Assembly (NCBI GenBank): GCA_017163975.1
Contig: JAFFSR010000347.1
Coordinates: 8,050,001-8,114,000, forward strand
From: Anastatus disparis
Lineage: Eukaryota > Arthropoda > Insecta > Hymenoptera > Eupelmidae
Direction of reading: 5' to 3'
DNA length: 64,000 bases
The translations under genes and the position numbers were made by a program. Each line of letters begins with the position of its first letter. Position 1 is the stretch's first letter. The notes under the pieces were generated by a model, which made no database searches, was not told the origin of the DNA, and saw nothing but the letters and a program-made list of their open reading frames with translations. Below are positions 46,501-57,649 of the stretch, piece by piece.

Positions 46501-46816
46501 TTTATTTTAATTTTCTTATTTAATTACTTTATTTCTAGTTATAGTCACAGACGCTACTTATGATTTAACTATTTAATATTTTGCGCCTTTATTTATACTA
46601 TATTTCTTGTGGTTGTAGCCCTAATTTACGAGTTTTGCCTATCTATTTTCTTTTCGATTTTCTAAAATCTATTAATAATAGTTCTTCTATAATTGATGTT
46701 TCACATCTGAAAAGCATTAAAAATTTTTTTTCATAAGCTTAAACATAAATGTCTTTGAGCTTTGTTTAAAGCATAATATTCTATACTCTCATATCGTGGG
46801 GTATATCAGACCGGAG

Positions 46817-46868
46817 GGCGCCAATGTAATTTATAATTGTAATTACAATATAAAAGCGATGCCTTACA
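46817..46868 (-). promoter_or_regulatory. 5' LTR remnant and primer-binding site
   Basis: On the minus strand TGTAAGGCATCGCTTTTATA...AAATTACA (46,868-46,825) carries the same first 16 bases as the LTR at 27,744 but is only 44 bp long, implying an internal deletion. It is followed by TTGGCGCC (46,824-46,817), the TGGCGCC start used by gypsy/retroviral primer-binding sites. Confidence 0.65.
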
Positions 46869-46872
46869 AACT

Positions 46873-46957
46873 TTAGCTTTTTCCATATTTTATCATCTAA
46901 AAACTTATCCCGAAATTTGAGAAAAATCTTCGATACGGAGATGTAACACTCTCCTAG
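46873..46957 (+). repeat. fold-back MITE, right portion (continues 25,193-25,772)
   Basis: Starts after the duplicated AACT with TTAGCTTTTTCCATATTTTA and ends ACACTCTCCTAG. It is the complement of the left terminus at 25,193. Confidence 0.85.
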
Positions 46958-47139
46958 TTATGGTGAGAAAAAAACCACGTAAAACATGAAAACAACGTAA
47001 AAACTCCGTTTTTTGCTGTTTTTTCGATTTTTGAGCATGTTTTGGTGAAAAAATAATTTCGGTGACCCCGGCGTTGGAAAGTACGGAAAAAATACATAAA
47101 AAAAAGCTATTTAGGTTTTGGCCAAATATTATCTTCATA

Positions 47140-48018
47140 CACTGAAAAAAAACCCGAATCTAGCACTGTGAAGTTGATCGTATTAGCGGGATGCGAACGA
47201 CACTCAAAGCATAAGTATACATAAAATCGTAGTAGGTTTATGCGTGACTATACCGCAGTCAATCATTGCGACCGTCTGTACAGTATAGTATAGCGAATCC
47301 GAGTGGAGCGCTGCGACTGCATTGCCGAGTCAATCGCTTCGACTCGTCGGCATCATCCATGCCGACAGCCGAAATCGGGCACAACTTTTAGCGTTGCGTG
47401 GTTGCTTGCTTCGACTCGTCGGCGTCTCGCTTGCCGCAAGCCAAGACCGAGCACAGAGACAACGTTGCGAGTTCGTATACTTCGACTTTCTAGATTCTAG
47501 TACTGCGAAAGTCGATATTAATACTTTACGTCAATTTAAATTATGTTTTAATTTAATTTTTATTCAAAAAGTATTTATATGATTATTAAAAAAGTAAATG
47601 TTTTAATTCTTTAATATTATTTAGATTAAATTTTATTTATTAACATATTATATGAAACGTTTATTAAATTAAATAAGGATTAATGTTTCTTTATACTTAA
47701 ATATTTACTCGAATTTCAAAAATTAGATATCTTGTTTAAGTATATTCATTAATTATTCATAATAAAATGAAGTTGATCAATATTTTACATGAAAATATTT
47801 ACTAAGTCGACTTAATCAGTTAATATAATCTAATGAATATCTATCTATCTATCTAAATGATATCTGATAAAAAATGTCTTCGTATATTTTCTTCAAAATT
47901 AAGGAGAGAAAAAAGATCTTATAATCAATTATAATATGAATATTTTTCTGACTGTTTTGTAAATTAAGAAGTTTTCAGTTATTTCCTCATTGAAAATGAG
48001 AAAATTAATCAGGCAAGT
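47140..48018 (+). repeat. left TIR of the 5.04-kb element
   Basis: The outer 390 bp are GC-rich, with a duplicated TCGCTTCGACTCGTCGGC/TGCTTCGACTCGTCGGC pair; the inner 480 bp are AT-rich, with (TATC)n at about 47,841-47,857. Open frames such as 47,303-47,582 reappear in the other arm and are not genes. Confidence 0.9.
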
Positions 48019-48321
48019 TTCCTATTAAGTTTTTTTGTATATTGAATAATAACCTTTCACCAATCAGATAAGCTAAAAAATTTACATATTGTAATTTTCA
48101 AAAATTCAATTACATTCTATATTTTATTTATAAGAAAAATGATTCTATTAAATTTTTACTTTGGTTTGATAGTTTTGATTTAAAAATTCATTAAAACATT
48201 AATTAAAAAAAAGATTTAGAGCTCTAAAATTTATTTTTTCTATTTTGGGATCCAATTGTAACTTATTCCCTTAATTTTATTAATTTTTATTTTTTAACTG
48301 TGTCAGTGAACATAAAATATT

Positions 48322-48326
<5 letters not shown>

Positions 48327-48387
<61 letters not shown>
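48327..48387. repeat. (TA)n microsatellite
   Basis: About 30 TA dinucleotides in the centre of the 5.04-kb element. Confidence 0.9.
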
Positions 48388-48391
<4 letters not shown>

Positions 48392-49134
48392 AGCGTATTA
48401 TTTTATGAAAAAATCATTAAATATGATAAAAGAATATTTGAATAAAATTTAATTCGAATAGAATTCAAAGATTTAAAGATAAATTTTAAAACGTTCTAAC
48501 TTCGTATGCAACTTTTTTGAAACAATTTTAAAATAGTTACCATTCTCTCACATTAAAAAATACACAACTGTGTTTGCGAATAAATTGTCCGTTTCGAAAA
48601 TAATAAACAAAATTCATAAATCGAGTTTATATGGAAACATTTTGTAATTATGACAGCTTTCAAATCAATAACATCAAATGATTTTTCATTCCATAAATAT
48701 GCTAATGGATAACAAATTTATGAATTTTTATTTTTGTTTTGAATTATACTTTATAAAATTATGTAAGAATTTTTATCTAATTTCAAACAAATATTTTATT
48801 TAAACTTTATTTCATCAATGTAATTATAAATTAATATTTTTAAATTTAAGGTATCAATGATTTTAAATTAAATCTTATGTATCTAAATTAATGATATTTT
48901 ATTAAAATTATAAATAATATTTTTTCAAATGAAATAAATATTTAGCACTGTATAATAACCTATATTTTTAATTGAATGTTCAATGTCATTCATTTAACTA
49001 AACAGTAATTTATACGTCTCTTTAAGTTAATTACATGACAATATAATTCTTTTTCTTAATAATTGTATAGGATATATTCAATTAAAGTAATATCTCATAT
49101 ACTTGTGCATAGATTTAATTTTTAAATAAATTTA
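48388..49134. other. AT-rich interior of the 5.04-kb element
   Basis: No coding similarity or repeat recognised. Confidence 0.5.
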
Positions 49135-49777
49135 CTAGGAGAGTATCATATCTTTGGATCACGGATTTTGCTCAAACTTTGTGATAAATTTTCAGAAAAC
49201 AAAATATAAAAAAAGCTAAATTTATAGTCACAAACGCTAAATATTTCCCTAGTCCAGTCAATTAAAGAATATCAATAAAAAATTTACTAGATTTGTAAAT
49301 ACTTATAGTTATTAAGCAATAATAAAACTAAAATAAAAACTATGCTCAAATCCTTTCAAAATAGCAATTGCACGATATAAAAATTTTTTTTTTTCCAAAA
49401 GTAACAGCGCAATAAAGATTGGACCAAATTTCAGCTTTTATTATTAATTAAAGATTTGAAAAGAAAATTCAGATCCAACCTTTACTGCGCTATAACTTGG
49501 GGAAAAAATATTTTTAAATAATGCAAATTCTATTTATAAAGGATTTGGGCTCAACTTTTATTTAAAAAGAATTTTAAGCTTGTAGCTATTAATGCTTATA
49601 AACTATAAGTGTTTGAAAATCTAATTATTTTTTTATTGATATTCTTCAATTGTCTGTTATTAGGGAAATACTGAGCGTTAGTGTCTATAAATTTAGCTTT
49701 TCCCATATTTTGCCATTCGAAAACTTATCCCAAGGTTTGAGCAGATATTCGTGATCTAAAGATGCACTACTCTCCTT
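49135..49777. repeat. fold-back MITE, full copy of the AGGAGAGT family
   Basis: CTAGGAGAGTATCATATC at the left and the complement of AAGGAGAGTAGTGCATC at the right, with long internal complementarity centred near 49,455. It is the intact reference for the split copy at 25,193/46,873. Confidence 0.85.
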
Positions 49778-50577
49778 ATTAGTGAAGTTTCATTTTTTAA
49801 AACAAAGAAATTACAATTTTAGAATAAGAAAATACTTATTCCAAATTAATTAGTGTTTGATTGAATATCGTTTATATATAAAGTATATCATTATTTTACT
49901 AAGAAGTATACATAGAATTTTCAAAGAATGAAATCTTTTTTTAACTGTAAAAAATATTTTATTGACATATCTACACATTTCATTTAAAAATTTACTTCCT
50001 GAAATGAATTATATTTGACTCAAGAAAAATATATTCTTTAAGTAAAAATATTTTATTTAAATTAGCAAGTATTTGCTTTTTTTCAATTAAATGTAATTGA
50101 AAATCTTTAACGATAAAACGACTTTATTAAATCAATAAAATATCTCATTAATTATGTTTCGGTCGAAATTCTACAATTAAATTCTGGTCTTATTCCTCAT
50201 AAATCTTCATCTTTTTCTATTTATAATATTTTCGTCTATGCCTACATTACTTTTGTATAAGAAATGTTTTGACAACGAAAAATTTACTGCTAGAATGCAT
50301 AAATTATTTTTTAATCAAACGTTTAGCTTTGTCCATTACAAAAAAAAGGTTAATTAAACAATATAATAATTTCGTCAAAAAAATGTTAGTAAATTTAAAG
50401 ATTTTTATAAAATATCAGAAATGCAAATTTATAATTGACAATAGGCATAATGCAAATTATAAATAAACGTTACTAAAAATGATATTAATTTAACAAAATT
50501 TATTTCTCAGAAAGAACTATCAAATGAAAGAAATATTTTATTTACTTGTGCATGAATTCGATTTTGAAATTAACTCA

Positions 50578-50700
50578 CAAGGAGAGCATTGCATTTGAGT
50601 TTCGGATTTTCTCTTAACTTGAGGATTTTTTTTTTTTAAATTATGAAATAAGCCGCGTCAATTTGGTCTAGCGCTCAATTTTTTTAAAGTTATAAGCATT
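50578..50700 (+). repeat. diverged terminus of the AGGAGAGT family
   Basis: AAGGAGAGCATTGCATTTGA followed by TTTCGGATTTTCTCTTAAC and AGCGCTCAATTTTT, parallel to the left half of the family but with many changes. The other end was not found. Confidence 0.4.
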
Positions 50701-51296
50701 TATGTCTAAATTTAAAACTTTTTCGTTTGCTTCATAGTCGTACAGTTTTTAAACTTATTATTCTGGAAGATTTGTATTAATATTAATCACTAAAATTATT
50801 TTTTTACTAAAATATTCGTTAGATAAGAGACTTAGATACATCTATTATAATTATATGTAGATTTTTAATTATCTGAAAAGAATGCTCACAAGATACTGTG
50901 CTTTAATTTTATTAAAAATAGATAAGTACGTATTAGTCAATAATAAATTAGAAATTTATAACTTTTCATGTGCATTGAAGATTATTATTTTTATTAAAGA
51001 TTTTTCCAAAGCCGTGAGAAAACATATAGATCAGTAATAATTTACTGATTTGAAAAAAATTATCCAGCCGCTTCATATTCTTTTCTGACAGAGTTGAGAA
51101 CGAGGTAATAGAAAATAATATTAAAATTCGAAATAAAAGTAATTTTTTTTAAATGTCACATTATAACATAAATATGTTTATACATCCATCATAAAATTTC
51201 GACAACGAATGAACGAATATATTTAAGTCTTAAAGATGAGACAACTGTCGTTCTTTAACAATTTTTATTATTTTTATATTAAAGGTAAATATTTTT
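50701..51296. other. AT-rich interior of the 5.04-kb element
   Basis: No feature recognised. Confidence 0.5.
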
Positions 51297-52175
51297 CTTG
51301 CCTGATTAATTTATTCATTTTCAACGAGGAAATAACTGAAAACTTCTTAATTTGCAAAAGAGTCAGAAAAATATTCATTTTATAATTGATTATAAGATCT
51401 TTTTTCTCTCCTTAATTTTGAAGAAAATATACGAAGACATTTTTTATCAGATATCATTTAGATAGATAGATAGATATTCATTAGATTATATTAACTGATT
51501 AAGTCGACTTAGTAAATATTTTCATGTAAAATATTGATCAACTTCATTTTATTATAAATAATTAATGAATATACTCAAACAAGATATCTAATTTTTGAAA
51601 TTCGAGTAAATATTAAAGTATAAAGAAACATTAATCCTTATTTAATTTAATAAACGTTTCATATAATATGTTACTAAATAAAATTTAATCTAAATAATAT
51701 TAAAGAATTAAAACATTTACTTTTTTAATAATCGTATAAATACTTTTTGAATGAAAATTAAATTAACACATAATTTAAATTGACGTAAAGTATTAATATC
51801 GACTTTCGCAGTACTAGAATCTAGAAAGTCGAAGTATACGAACTCGCAACGTTGTCTCTGTGCTCGGTCTCGGCTTACGGCAAGCAAGACGCCGACGAGT
51901 CGAAGCAAGCAACCTCGCAGCGCTAAAAGTTGTGCCCGATTTCGGCTGTCGGCATGGATGATGCCGACGAGTCGAAGCGATTGACTCGGCAATGCAGTCG
52001 CAGCGCTCCACTCGGATTCGCTATACTATACTGTACAGACGGTCGCAATGATTGACTGCGGTATAGTCACGCATAAACCTACTACGATTTTATGTATACT
52101 TATGCTTCGAGTGTTGTTCGCATCCCGCTAATACGATCAACTTCGCAGCGCTGGATCCGGGTTTTTTTTCCAGTG
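51297..52175 (-). repeat. right TIR of the 5.04-kb element
   Basis: Inverted copy of 47,140-48,018. Confidence 0.9.
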
Positions 52176-52177
52176 TA

Positions 52178-52650
52178 GTTAAAAGAACAATAAAAAACTT
52201 AATATATTATTGAAAATGAGAATTTCAGTCTAAAAAAATTTGCAAACAATTTGAAAAAAAAAACTGGAAAATTCTTAATATAATCACAAAGCTATTTGCA
52301 TATTTCCAGATTCTCCGGCCGTAAACTGCGCATGGTAAAAATTATTTAAGAAAAAACACGTTTTAGACATTTTTGGTGCATCAGTGGCAGCTTGCGGGCT
52401 GAAATTTTGCATAGAGGTATCTATTTACATACTCTATTGAATGAGCAACGAGCTGCAAAGATCCCGGCTAGGGCCGAATCAAACCTCTTATTCCACTATA
52501 AACTTTGATGTACTTTTTTACAAATCTATTTAAGGAGATATAATAGAGTTTATACCTCCTTAAATATAATAGAGATGTAATAGAGTTTATATCTTTCTCT
52601 CTCTCTCCTATCTGCGCTTGCGCTTTCACGCTACAATATGTAGCCTGCCT
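52178..52650. other. spacer
   Basis: Mixed-composition sequence. A CTCTCTCTC tract lies near 52,595. A GTTTATA(T/C)CTCC-type segment is repeated around 52,530-52,580. No gene recognised. Confidence 0.5.
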
Positions 52651-53143
52651 ACAACGGCATATCATTCTGCTGCTAATGGTATGGTGGAGAGGTGGCATCG
52701 TGATCTTAAGGCGGCACTTATGTGTCACGCGAAGGACGCGAATGGACTAAAGTCCCTTCCACTGTTTAGCTAGGGTTCAAAACACGAATAAAGAGCATTT
52801 GTGTTTAAAGACCTCGAGAAATGCATACATGTGTGGGAGAGAATAAGAGCAGTAAAGCTTCCTCTTGTTCAGCCACACGCAGGATTATATAAGGTCATAT
52901 CAACGCATGAAAATGGCCGTAATTTTTTTATAAAGAAAGTTGATAAAAATATGACGGTGAACATCGGGAGGTTAAAACCAGCTTATTTATTAAATAATGA
53001 AGTGGAGGAGGAAGATGAAGCAAATAACATTGAGCAAAGGCAACAGTGATAGTTACTTCGATAGAAAAATTGTTAATAGGAATAATGATAGGCAAATTGT
53101 CAATAATAACGACGGGAGGCAAGTCTTCAATGAAAATTAAACA
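52651..53143 (+). pseudogene. second gypsy element: integrase C-terminal region and tail
   Basis: Frame from 52,651 reads TTAYHSAANGMVERWHRDLK, containing the integrase catalytic Glu segment, then KSLPLF. Stops at 52,769 and 52,784 mark a deletion, after which the C-terminal domain resumes as FVFKDLEKCIHVWERIRAVK...HAGLYKVISTHENGRNFFIKK and IGRLKPAYLL. The HVW-x-R and YKV-x-GRLKPAY blocks are typical of Ty3/gypsy integrases of insects. The tail continues in a shifted frame (DRKIVNRNNDRQIVNNNDG) up to the BEL insertion and resumes at 63,458. Confidence 0.85.
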
Positions 53144-53148
53144 ACTGA

Positions 53149-53348
53149 TGTCTGTTCGCGCAATACCCCCTCCCTCGATTGTCACTAATCGCCCCTACTG
53201 TAGTAGGCTTATAAAAGGCTGCAGCACGCTACGTCGGGCTCAGTCAGTTCCCGCGCATTGTAAACGACGCACGTTATTCAACAAAGAAAACCTGTTGAGA
53301 AACAAAGGACATTTAATTAAACCCCACCTCTTCAAGACACTTTAAACA
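53149..53348 (+). repeat. 5' LTR of the BEL element
   Basis: TGTCTG...AAACA, 200 bp, with TATAAAAG at 53,210-53,217 as a likely core promoter. Reads identical to 63,253-63,452. Confidence 0.9.
53210..53217 (+). promoter_or_regulatory. TATA box of the BEL 5' LTR
   Basis: TATAAAAG, about 60 bp into the LTR, followed some 30 bp later by GCTCAGTCAGTTC, which resembles an arthropod initiator (TCAGT). The same arrangement is in the 3' LTR at 63,314. Confidence 0.6.
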
Positions 53349-53792
53349 TTGGTCCTTCGAGCCGAATTGGAGAAAACAAAGAAGGTAAGAGGTTTTTATA
53401 CACAAAATGGCAGATGGCTTTGCGCGTGCATCACACTGCACATAGACGCTTGCGCAGTATGAACAAGGACAGCATTCTTCTTTTGGCGGGAAAATATGGC
53501 GGGCGGCCACGTGCACGAGCGTTATCGCATTTTTATTGTAATAGCTTCTTAGTAGAAATACAATTTGATTTACAATAAGACATCTTTCATCTCTGTTCCG
53601 ACAATGATAATTTTAACGACTTAATGTAATCATTAAATTTGATACACATTGGAATTATATTTTTTATTTTGTCCAAACATGATTAAATGGATTGGTGTTT
53701 TGTATATATTTTATTGTGTCGATTTGCAAAATATACATAAACTTTGAATAGATAGCCTTTAATCAAACTTCAATTGGTTGAGTCACAAATTA
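53349..53792 (+). other. BEL leader with primer-binding region
   Basis: TTGGTCCTTCGAGCC directly after the LTR is the customary start of BEL/Pao internal regions. Further leader sequence is non-coding up to the nested transposon. Confidence 0.7.
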
Positions 53793-54472
53793 CACAGGCC
53801 AACATGGTTTTGTTGTCAAAAAGTGGAGGGTCATTTCCGAAGTAATTTTTTGCGTAGAATCCGAATCCGGGGTCCGAATTGCTCTATCACGTCAGGATTT
53901 TGAGATATTTGAGGTTTTTTACCCAAAAAATGGCGTTTTTGGCTACTTTTGAGGTTATGTACAGAAGAGACAAAATTTTTTGGGAGTTTTTTTCTAGTTG
54001 CATCTTATAGCACCACTCTTCCTCTTTAATTTAAGAGTCGCAGAGTTCAATTACGATTTTTCTACACCAAGTTACGCCAATTTGAAATTACGAGCGGGAG
54101 TCCCTTCGCCAATATTAAAACATGTTTTCTTTTTAATTTTGCCCCGTCTTACTTTGGAATTCCTTTAAGCATACATTTCTTTAGTGTGAATCATTTAGTA
54201 TAATTTTGCCCCGTCTCATTGATATACAATTTTTTATTATTTGTACAAAAAAGACCATTTGTATTGATTCTGTATTTATTGTAATCGCAAATAAATCATT
54301 TTTTTAATAACATTTTAAGCAACAATTTACTAGATAGCTCTTAATTGTTCGTTCATGGTGCCTTATTTTTTGGAAAAAATTTTGTGAATATTTGTATTTG
54401 ATCTGTTGGTTAACAACTCGCTGGAGGTATAAAGTATTAAATTAAATATTCTAACTGTTGATCATTTCAATA

Positions 54473-56159
54473 ATGACCTCGCGTAAGTGTTTAAATAATC
54501 CTGACAGCTTTTGCTACATTTGTAGTCGCTTCGTGTTCGCAAAAAATCAATGAAACGATAAAAATATTTTATCTTAATTACTTCAATATTTCGATAACTA
54601 ATCAGGATAAGTCTTGGGTTCCACATACGGCTTGTAAATCATGTGTTGAAACATTAAGACGTTGGTATAATGCCCATAAAGAAGTAACACCAATGCCTTT
54701 CAAAACTCCTGCAATTTGATGTGAACCTGTTAGCCACAATGAATGTTATTTCTGTTTAACCAAAACATTTGGATATAATATTAAAAATGCTTGTAATATA
54801 AAATATCCGAATGTAGCAAGCGTAACGAAGCCTATTCCTTTTGCATCTGGTGATGTTCCTCCAAGCCCTCCATTTGTAAGAATAAATGTTGAAGACCATA
54901 CAGTCTGTGACGATATTAAAAATCAGGATTTTGAAGACATCGAATCAACCTCAGATGCTCCTATTTTATTTGATCAGGCTTCTTTAAATGATTTAGTCAG
55001 AGATTTAGGCTTGTCGAAAGAAAAATCTGAGTTGTTAGGATCAAGACTTCAAGAGAAACACCTTCTTGCTCCAGGAACTACTTTTAGTTGGTATCGTAAT
55101 CGAGAGAAGGAATTAGTTGAGTATTATTCTGCATGTGATGAATATGTTTTTTGTAATGATGTTAAAGGCTTAATTGAAAAATTAGAACTTCCTTATGATA
55201 CTGATCAATGGAGATTGTTTATTGATTCCTCAAAAACAAGTTTGAAAGCAGTTTTATTGCATAACTCAAATAAATATGCGTCAATACCTATTGCTCATTC
55301 TGTACACCTAAAGGAATCATATGAAAATGTAGAAACTATTCTTAAAGCAATAAAATATGAACAGCATAAATGGGAAGTATGCGGAGACTTAAAAATGGTT
55401 TCAATGCTGCTTGGACAACAATTGGGTTATACAAAATATCCGTGCTTTATATGTTTGTGGGATAGCAGAGATAGAGTTAAGCATTACGTTACAAAGGATT
55501 GGCCTCTTCGTAAAACTTTAAAACCTGGAGATCCCAACATTATTCAACAACCGTTAATTGACTCTAAAAAAGTTTTGTTGCCTCTGCTTCATATAAAATT
55601 AGGATTAATGAAGCAATTTGTAAAGGCTCTTGATACCGATGGTGCATTATTTCAATATCTTAGAGATAAATTCCCTTATTTAAGTGAGGCGAAGATAAAA
55701 GAAGGAATATTTGTTGGACCACAAATATGAGAATTAATGAAAACAACAGAGGTTGAACAGGTTATGACAAATGTAGAAAAAGAAGCCTGGATTAGCTTTA
55801 AAAAAGTTGTTAAAGGATTTTTGGGTAATAATAAAGTTAGTGATTACAAAGAAATAGTTGACGATATGATTGAAAAATTTCAGAATTTAGGTTGCAATAT
55901 GAGCGTAAAATTGCATTATTTACACTCTCATTTAGAATGGTTTCCAGAAAATCTAGGTGCCGTAAGCGAAGAGCAAGGTGAGCGATCTCATCAGGACCTC
56001 AAAGAAATGGAAAGACGTTATCAGGGTAAATGGTCTCCAACAATGTTAGCGGACTATTGCTGGTGTCTTCAACGAGATGAGCTAAATGTTCGTCATAAAA
56101 GACGGTCTGGGTCAAGATCTTTACTAGATCAAAAAAAAAGATTTCATAAGTTAAACTGA
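54473..56159 (+). pseudogene. transposase-like zinc-finger protein of an insect TIR transposon
   Basis: Starts MTSRKCLNNPDSFCYICSRF, then ACKSCVETLRRWYNAHKEV and ECYFCLTKTFGY (three C-x2-C pairs), an acidic linker, the FSWYRNREKELVEYYSACDE region, LFIDSSKTSLKAVLLHNSNK, CGDLKMVSMLLGQQLGYTKY, PCFICLWDSRDRVKHY, PLLHIKLGLMKQFVKALD and finally EEQGERSHQDLKEMERRYQG. I recognise this layout as a protein repeated hundreds of times in some arthropod genomes. The spaced Asp (IDSSK, GDLK) and Glu (EEQGER) could be a DDE-like triad, which is inference. Stops at 54,551, 54,717 and 55,728 (two TGA for likely CGA/TGG-type codons) and one shift near 54,600 make it a pseudogene, though a young one. Confidence 0.75.
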
Positions 56160-56170
56160 AATAGTTTCTA

Positions 56171-56374
56171 ATCGTGAGAGGCGAGGGAACTCACGTAAAT
56201 TAAGCGCCCCAATCATGAGAGGCGAGGGGACTCACGTAAATTAAGCACCCCGATCGTGAGAGGCGAGGGGACTCACGTAAATTAAGCACCCCGATCGTGA
56301 GAGGCGAGGGGACTCACGTAAATTAAGCACCCCGATCGTGAGAGGCGAGGGGACTCACGTAAATCCAGCACCCC
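56171..56374 (+). repeat. 41-bp tandem repeat, five units
   Basis: ATCGTGAGAGGCGAGGGGAC followed by TCACGTAAATTAAGCACCCCG repeated at 56,171, 56,212, 56,253, 56,294 and 56,335. Units 3 and 4 are identical, and the outer units carry a few changes. Located 11 bp after the transposase stop codon. Confidence 0.95.
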
Positions 56375-56779
56375 AAAGGGAACAGATTTTACTACGTCCA
56401 CGTCGTTGTTCCTGGGTAATGCTAAATGTAAAAAAAAGTTTAACTTGAAATGCACTTGAAGATCAAGCTGAAGGTCAAATTCAATGTCACGATACCTGTG
56501 TAAATATAAATTACTATAATGTATTATGTTTATCGTAACAACAAAAGTTATTAGATAGCAAAAAATGAAAATATGTTTCATATTTGCAATGTTTTTTGAA
56601 AATTTTTATACGCCATTTTGAATCCGCCATCTTGAATTTGAAAATTTTAATATCTCAACTTCATATTCGTAATCAGTAACCCCAAAAATCCCCAAGTAAA
56701 AATTTTGAAGAAAAAATACCCAGTACACAAATGTCTGCCTCAACGTATTCAATGCAAATGGTCATGCAATTAATAGGAC
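56375..56779. other. 3' non-coding part of the nested transposon
   Basis: AT-rich sequence between the 41-bp array and the right inverted arm; no gene seen. Confidence 0.5.
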
Positions 56780-57096
56780 ATATCTCGTAATTTCAAATTG
56801 GCGTAACTTGGTGTAGAAAAATCGTAATTGAACTCTGCGACTCTTAAATTAAAGAGGAAGAGTAGTGCTATAAGATGCAACTAAAAAAAAACTCCCAAAA
56901 AATTTTGTCTCTTCTGTACATAACCTCAAAAGTAGCCAAAAACGCCATTTTTTGGGTAAAAAACCTCAAATATCTCAAAATCCTGACGTGATAGAGCAAT
57001 TCGGACCCCGGATTCGGATTCTACGGAAAAAATTACTTCGGAAATGACCCTCCATTTTCCAACAACTTCCATGACCCCAATATTTGTAGGCCTGTG

Positions 57097-57371
57097 TTAT
57101 AGATCTCGATTTTCAAAAAATCTATGTAACCGTTTTTACGCAGTTGTTTGATAATTTTAAAATTCGTTAAATCATTCAAAATAATAAGATTGTCTTTTAT
57201 TCGTAAAACGATACAACTGCACATTTTTCGATTAAATTTAGTAAAAATACAAACTTTACTAATTCATTATGGCTTTTATTGTCCGTACACGTATTAATTT
57301 ATAAAATACGATAATACGAAATAACGGAGAACTGGAAAGGGAAAATTGCTCTGAATCGCGAATTATAATAT
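57097..57371. other. BEL leader downstream of the nested transposon
   Basis: Resumed BEL leader, non-coding. Confidence 0.5.
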
Positions 57372-57640
57372 TGAATTGCGCTCAACCGCGCACCTTCTAG
57401 GTAAAATTGCGCTCAACCGCGCACCTTTGAGGTGAAATTGCGCCTAGCCGTGCTCTTCCCGAGTTGTATAGAGCTCAACCGCGCCTCTCTCAGTAGAATT
57501 GCGTCTTGCCACGCCCTACAGAGTTAAATGGCGTTCAATTACGCCCTATAGAGTTAAATGGCGTTCAATCACGCCCTATAGAGTTAAATGGCGTCCAATC
57601 ATGCCCTACCAAGTCAACAGCGCTGAATCGTGTATTACAA
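57372..57640 (+). repeat. ~30-bp tandem repeat at the BEL gag start
   Basis: Eight or nine degenerate units such as GCGCTCAACCGCGCACCTTC and TGGCGTTCAATCACGCCCTA followed by TAGAGTTAAA. The last units are 30 bp, in frame, and would encode a 10-residue repeat (RPIELNGVQS-like in one frame, TPYRVKWRSI-like in another). May lie in the untranslated leader. Confidence 0.75.
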
Positions 57641-57649
57641 ATGAAGTTG

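Larger units (their letters stand above)
47140..52175. mobile_element. 5.04-kb TIR element with 879-bp arms and TA target duplication
   Basis: Both ends start CACTG(A/G)AAAAAAAACCCG. The arms 47,140-48,018 and 51,297-52,175 are inverted copies of equal length with only scattered differences. TA flanks both ends (47,138-47,139 and 52,176-52,177). The 3.3-kb centre is AT-rich, contains a microsatellite and another MITE, and has no transposase, so this is a long non-autonomous element; Tc1/mariner-type mobilisation is suggested only by TA and CACTG. Confidence 0.85.
53793..57096 (+). mobile_element. 3.3-kb TIR transposon nested in the BEL leader
   Basis: CACAGGCC ends, with ~310-bp inverted arms (53,793-54,107 and 56,780-57,096) sharing GGGTCATTTCCGAAGTAATT, the AATCCGAATCC block, CCTGACGTGATAGAGCAATT-type and AAGTTACGCCAATTTGAAAT-type blocks. 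TTA occurs on both flanks and may be the target duplication. It carries one transposase-like gene and a 41-bp tandem array. BEL sequence continues on both sides. Confidence 0.85.

Noticed and set aside
47303..47582. Two Arg-rich open frames, mirrored at 51,717-52,011
   Set aside because: They lie in the GC-rich outer part of both TIR arms of the 5.04-kb element; duplication follows from the arms and no domain is visible.
53046..53345. Open frame repeated at 63,252-63,449
   Set aside because: Spans the BEL LTR; repetition is due to the two LTR copies.
56171..56374. CRISPR-like regular array
   Set aside because: The 41-bp units are contiguous with no unique spacers, and the context is a eukaryotic transposon.
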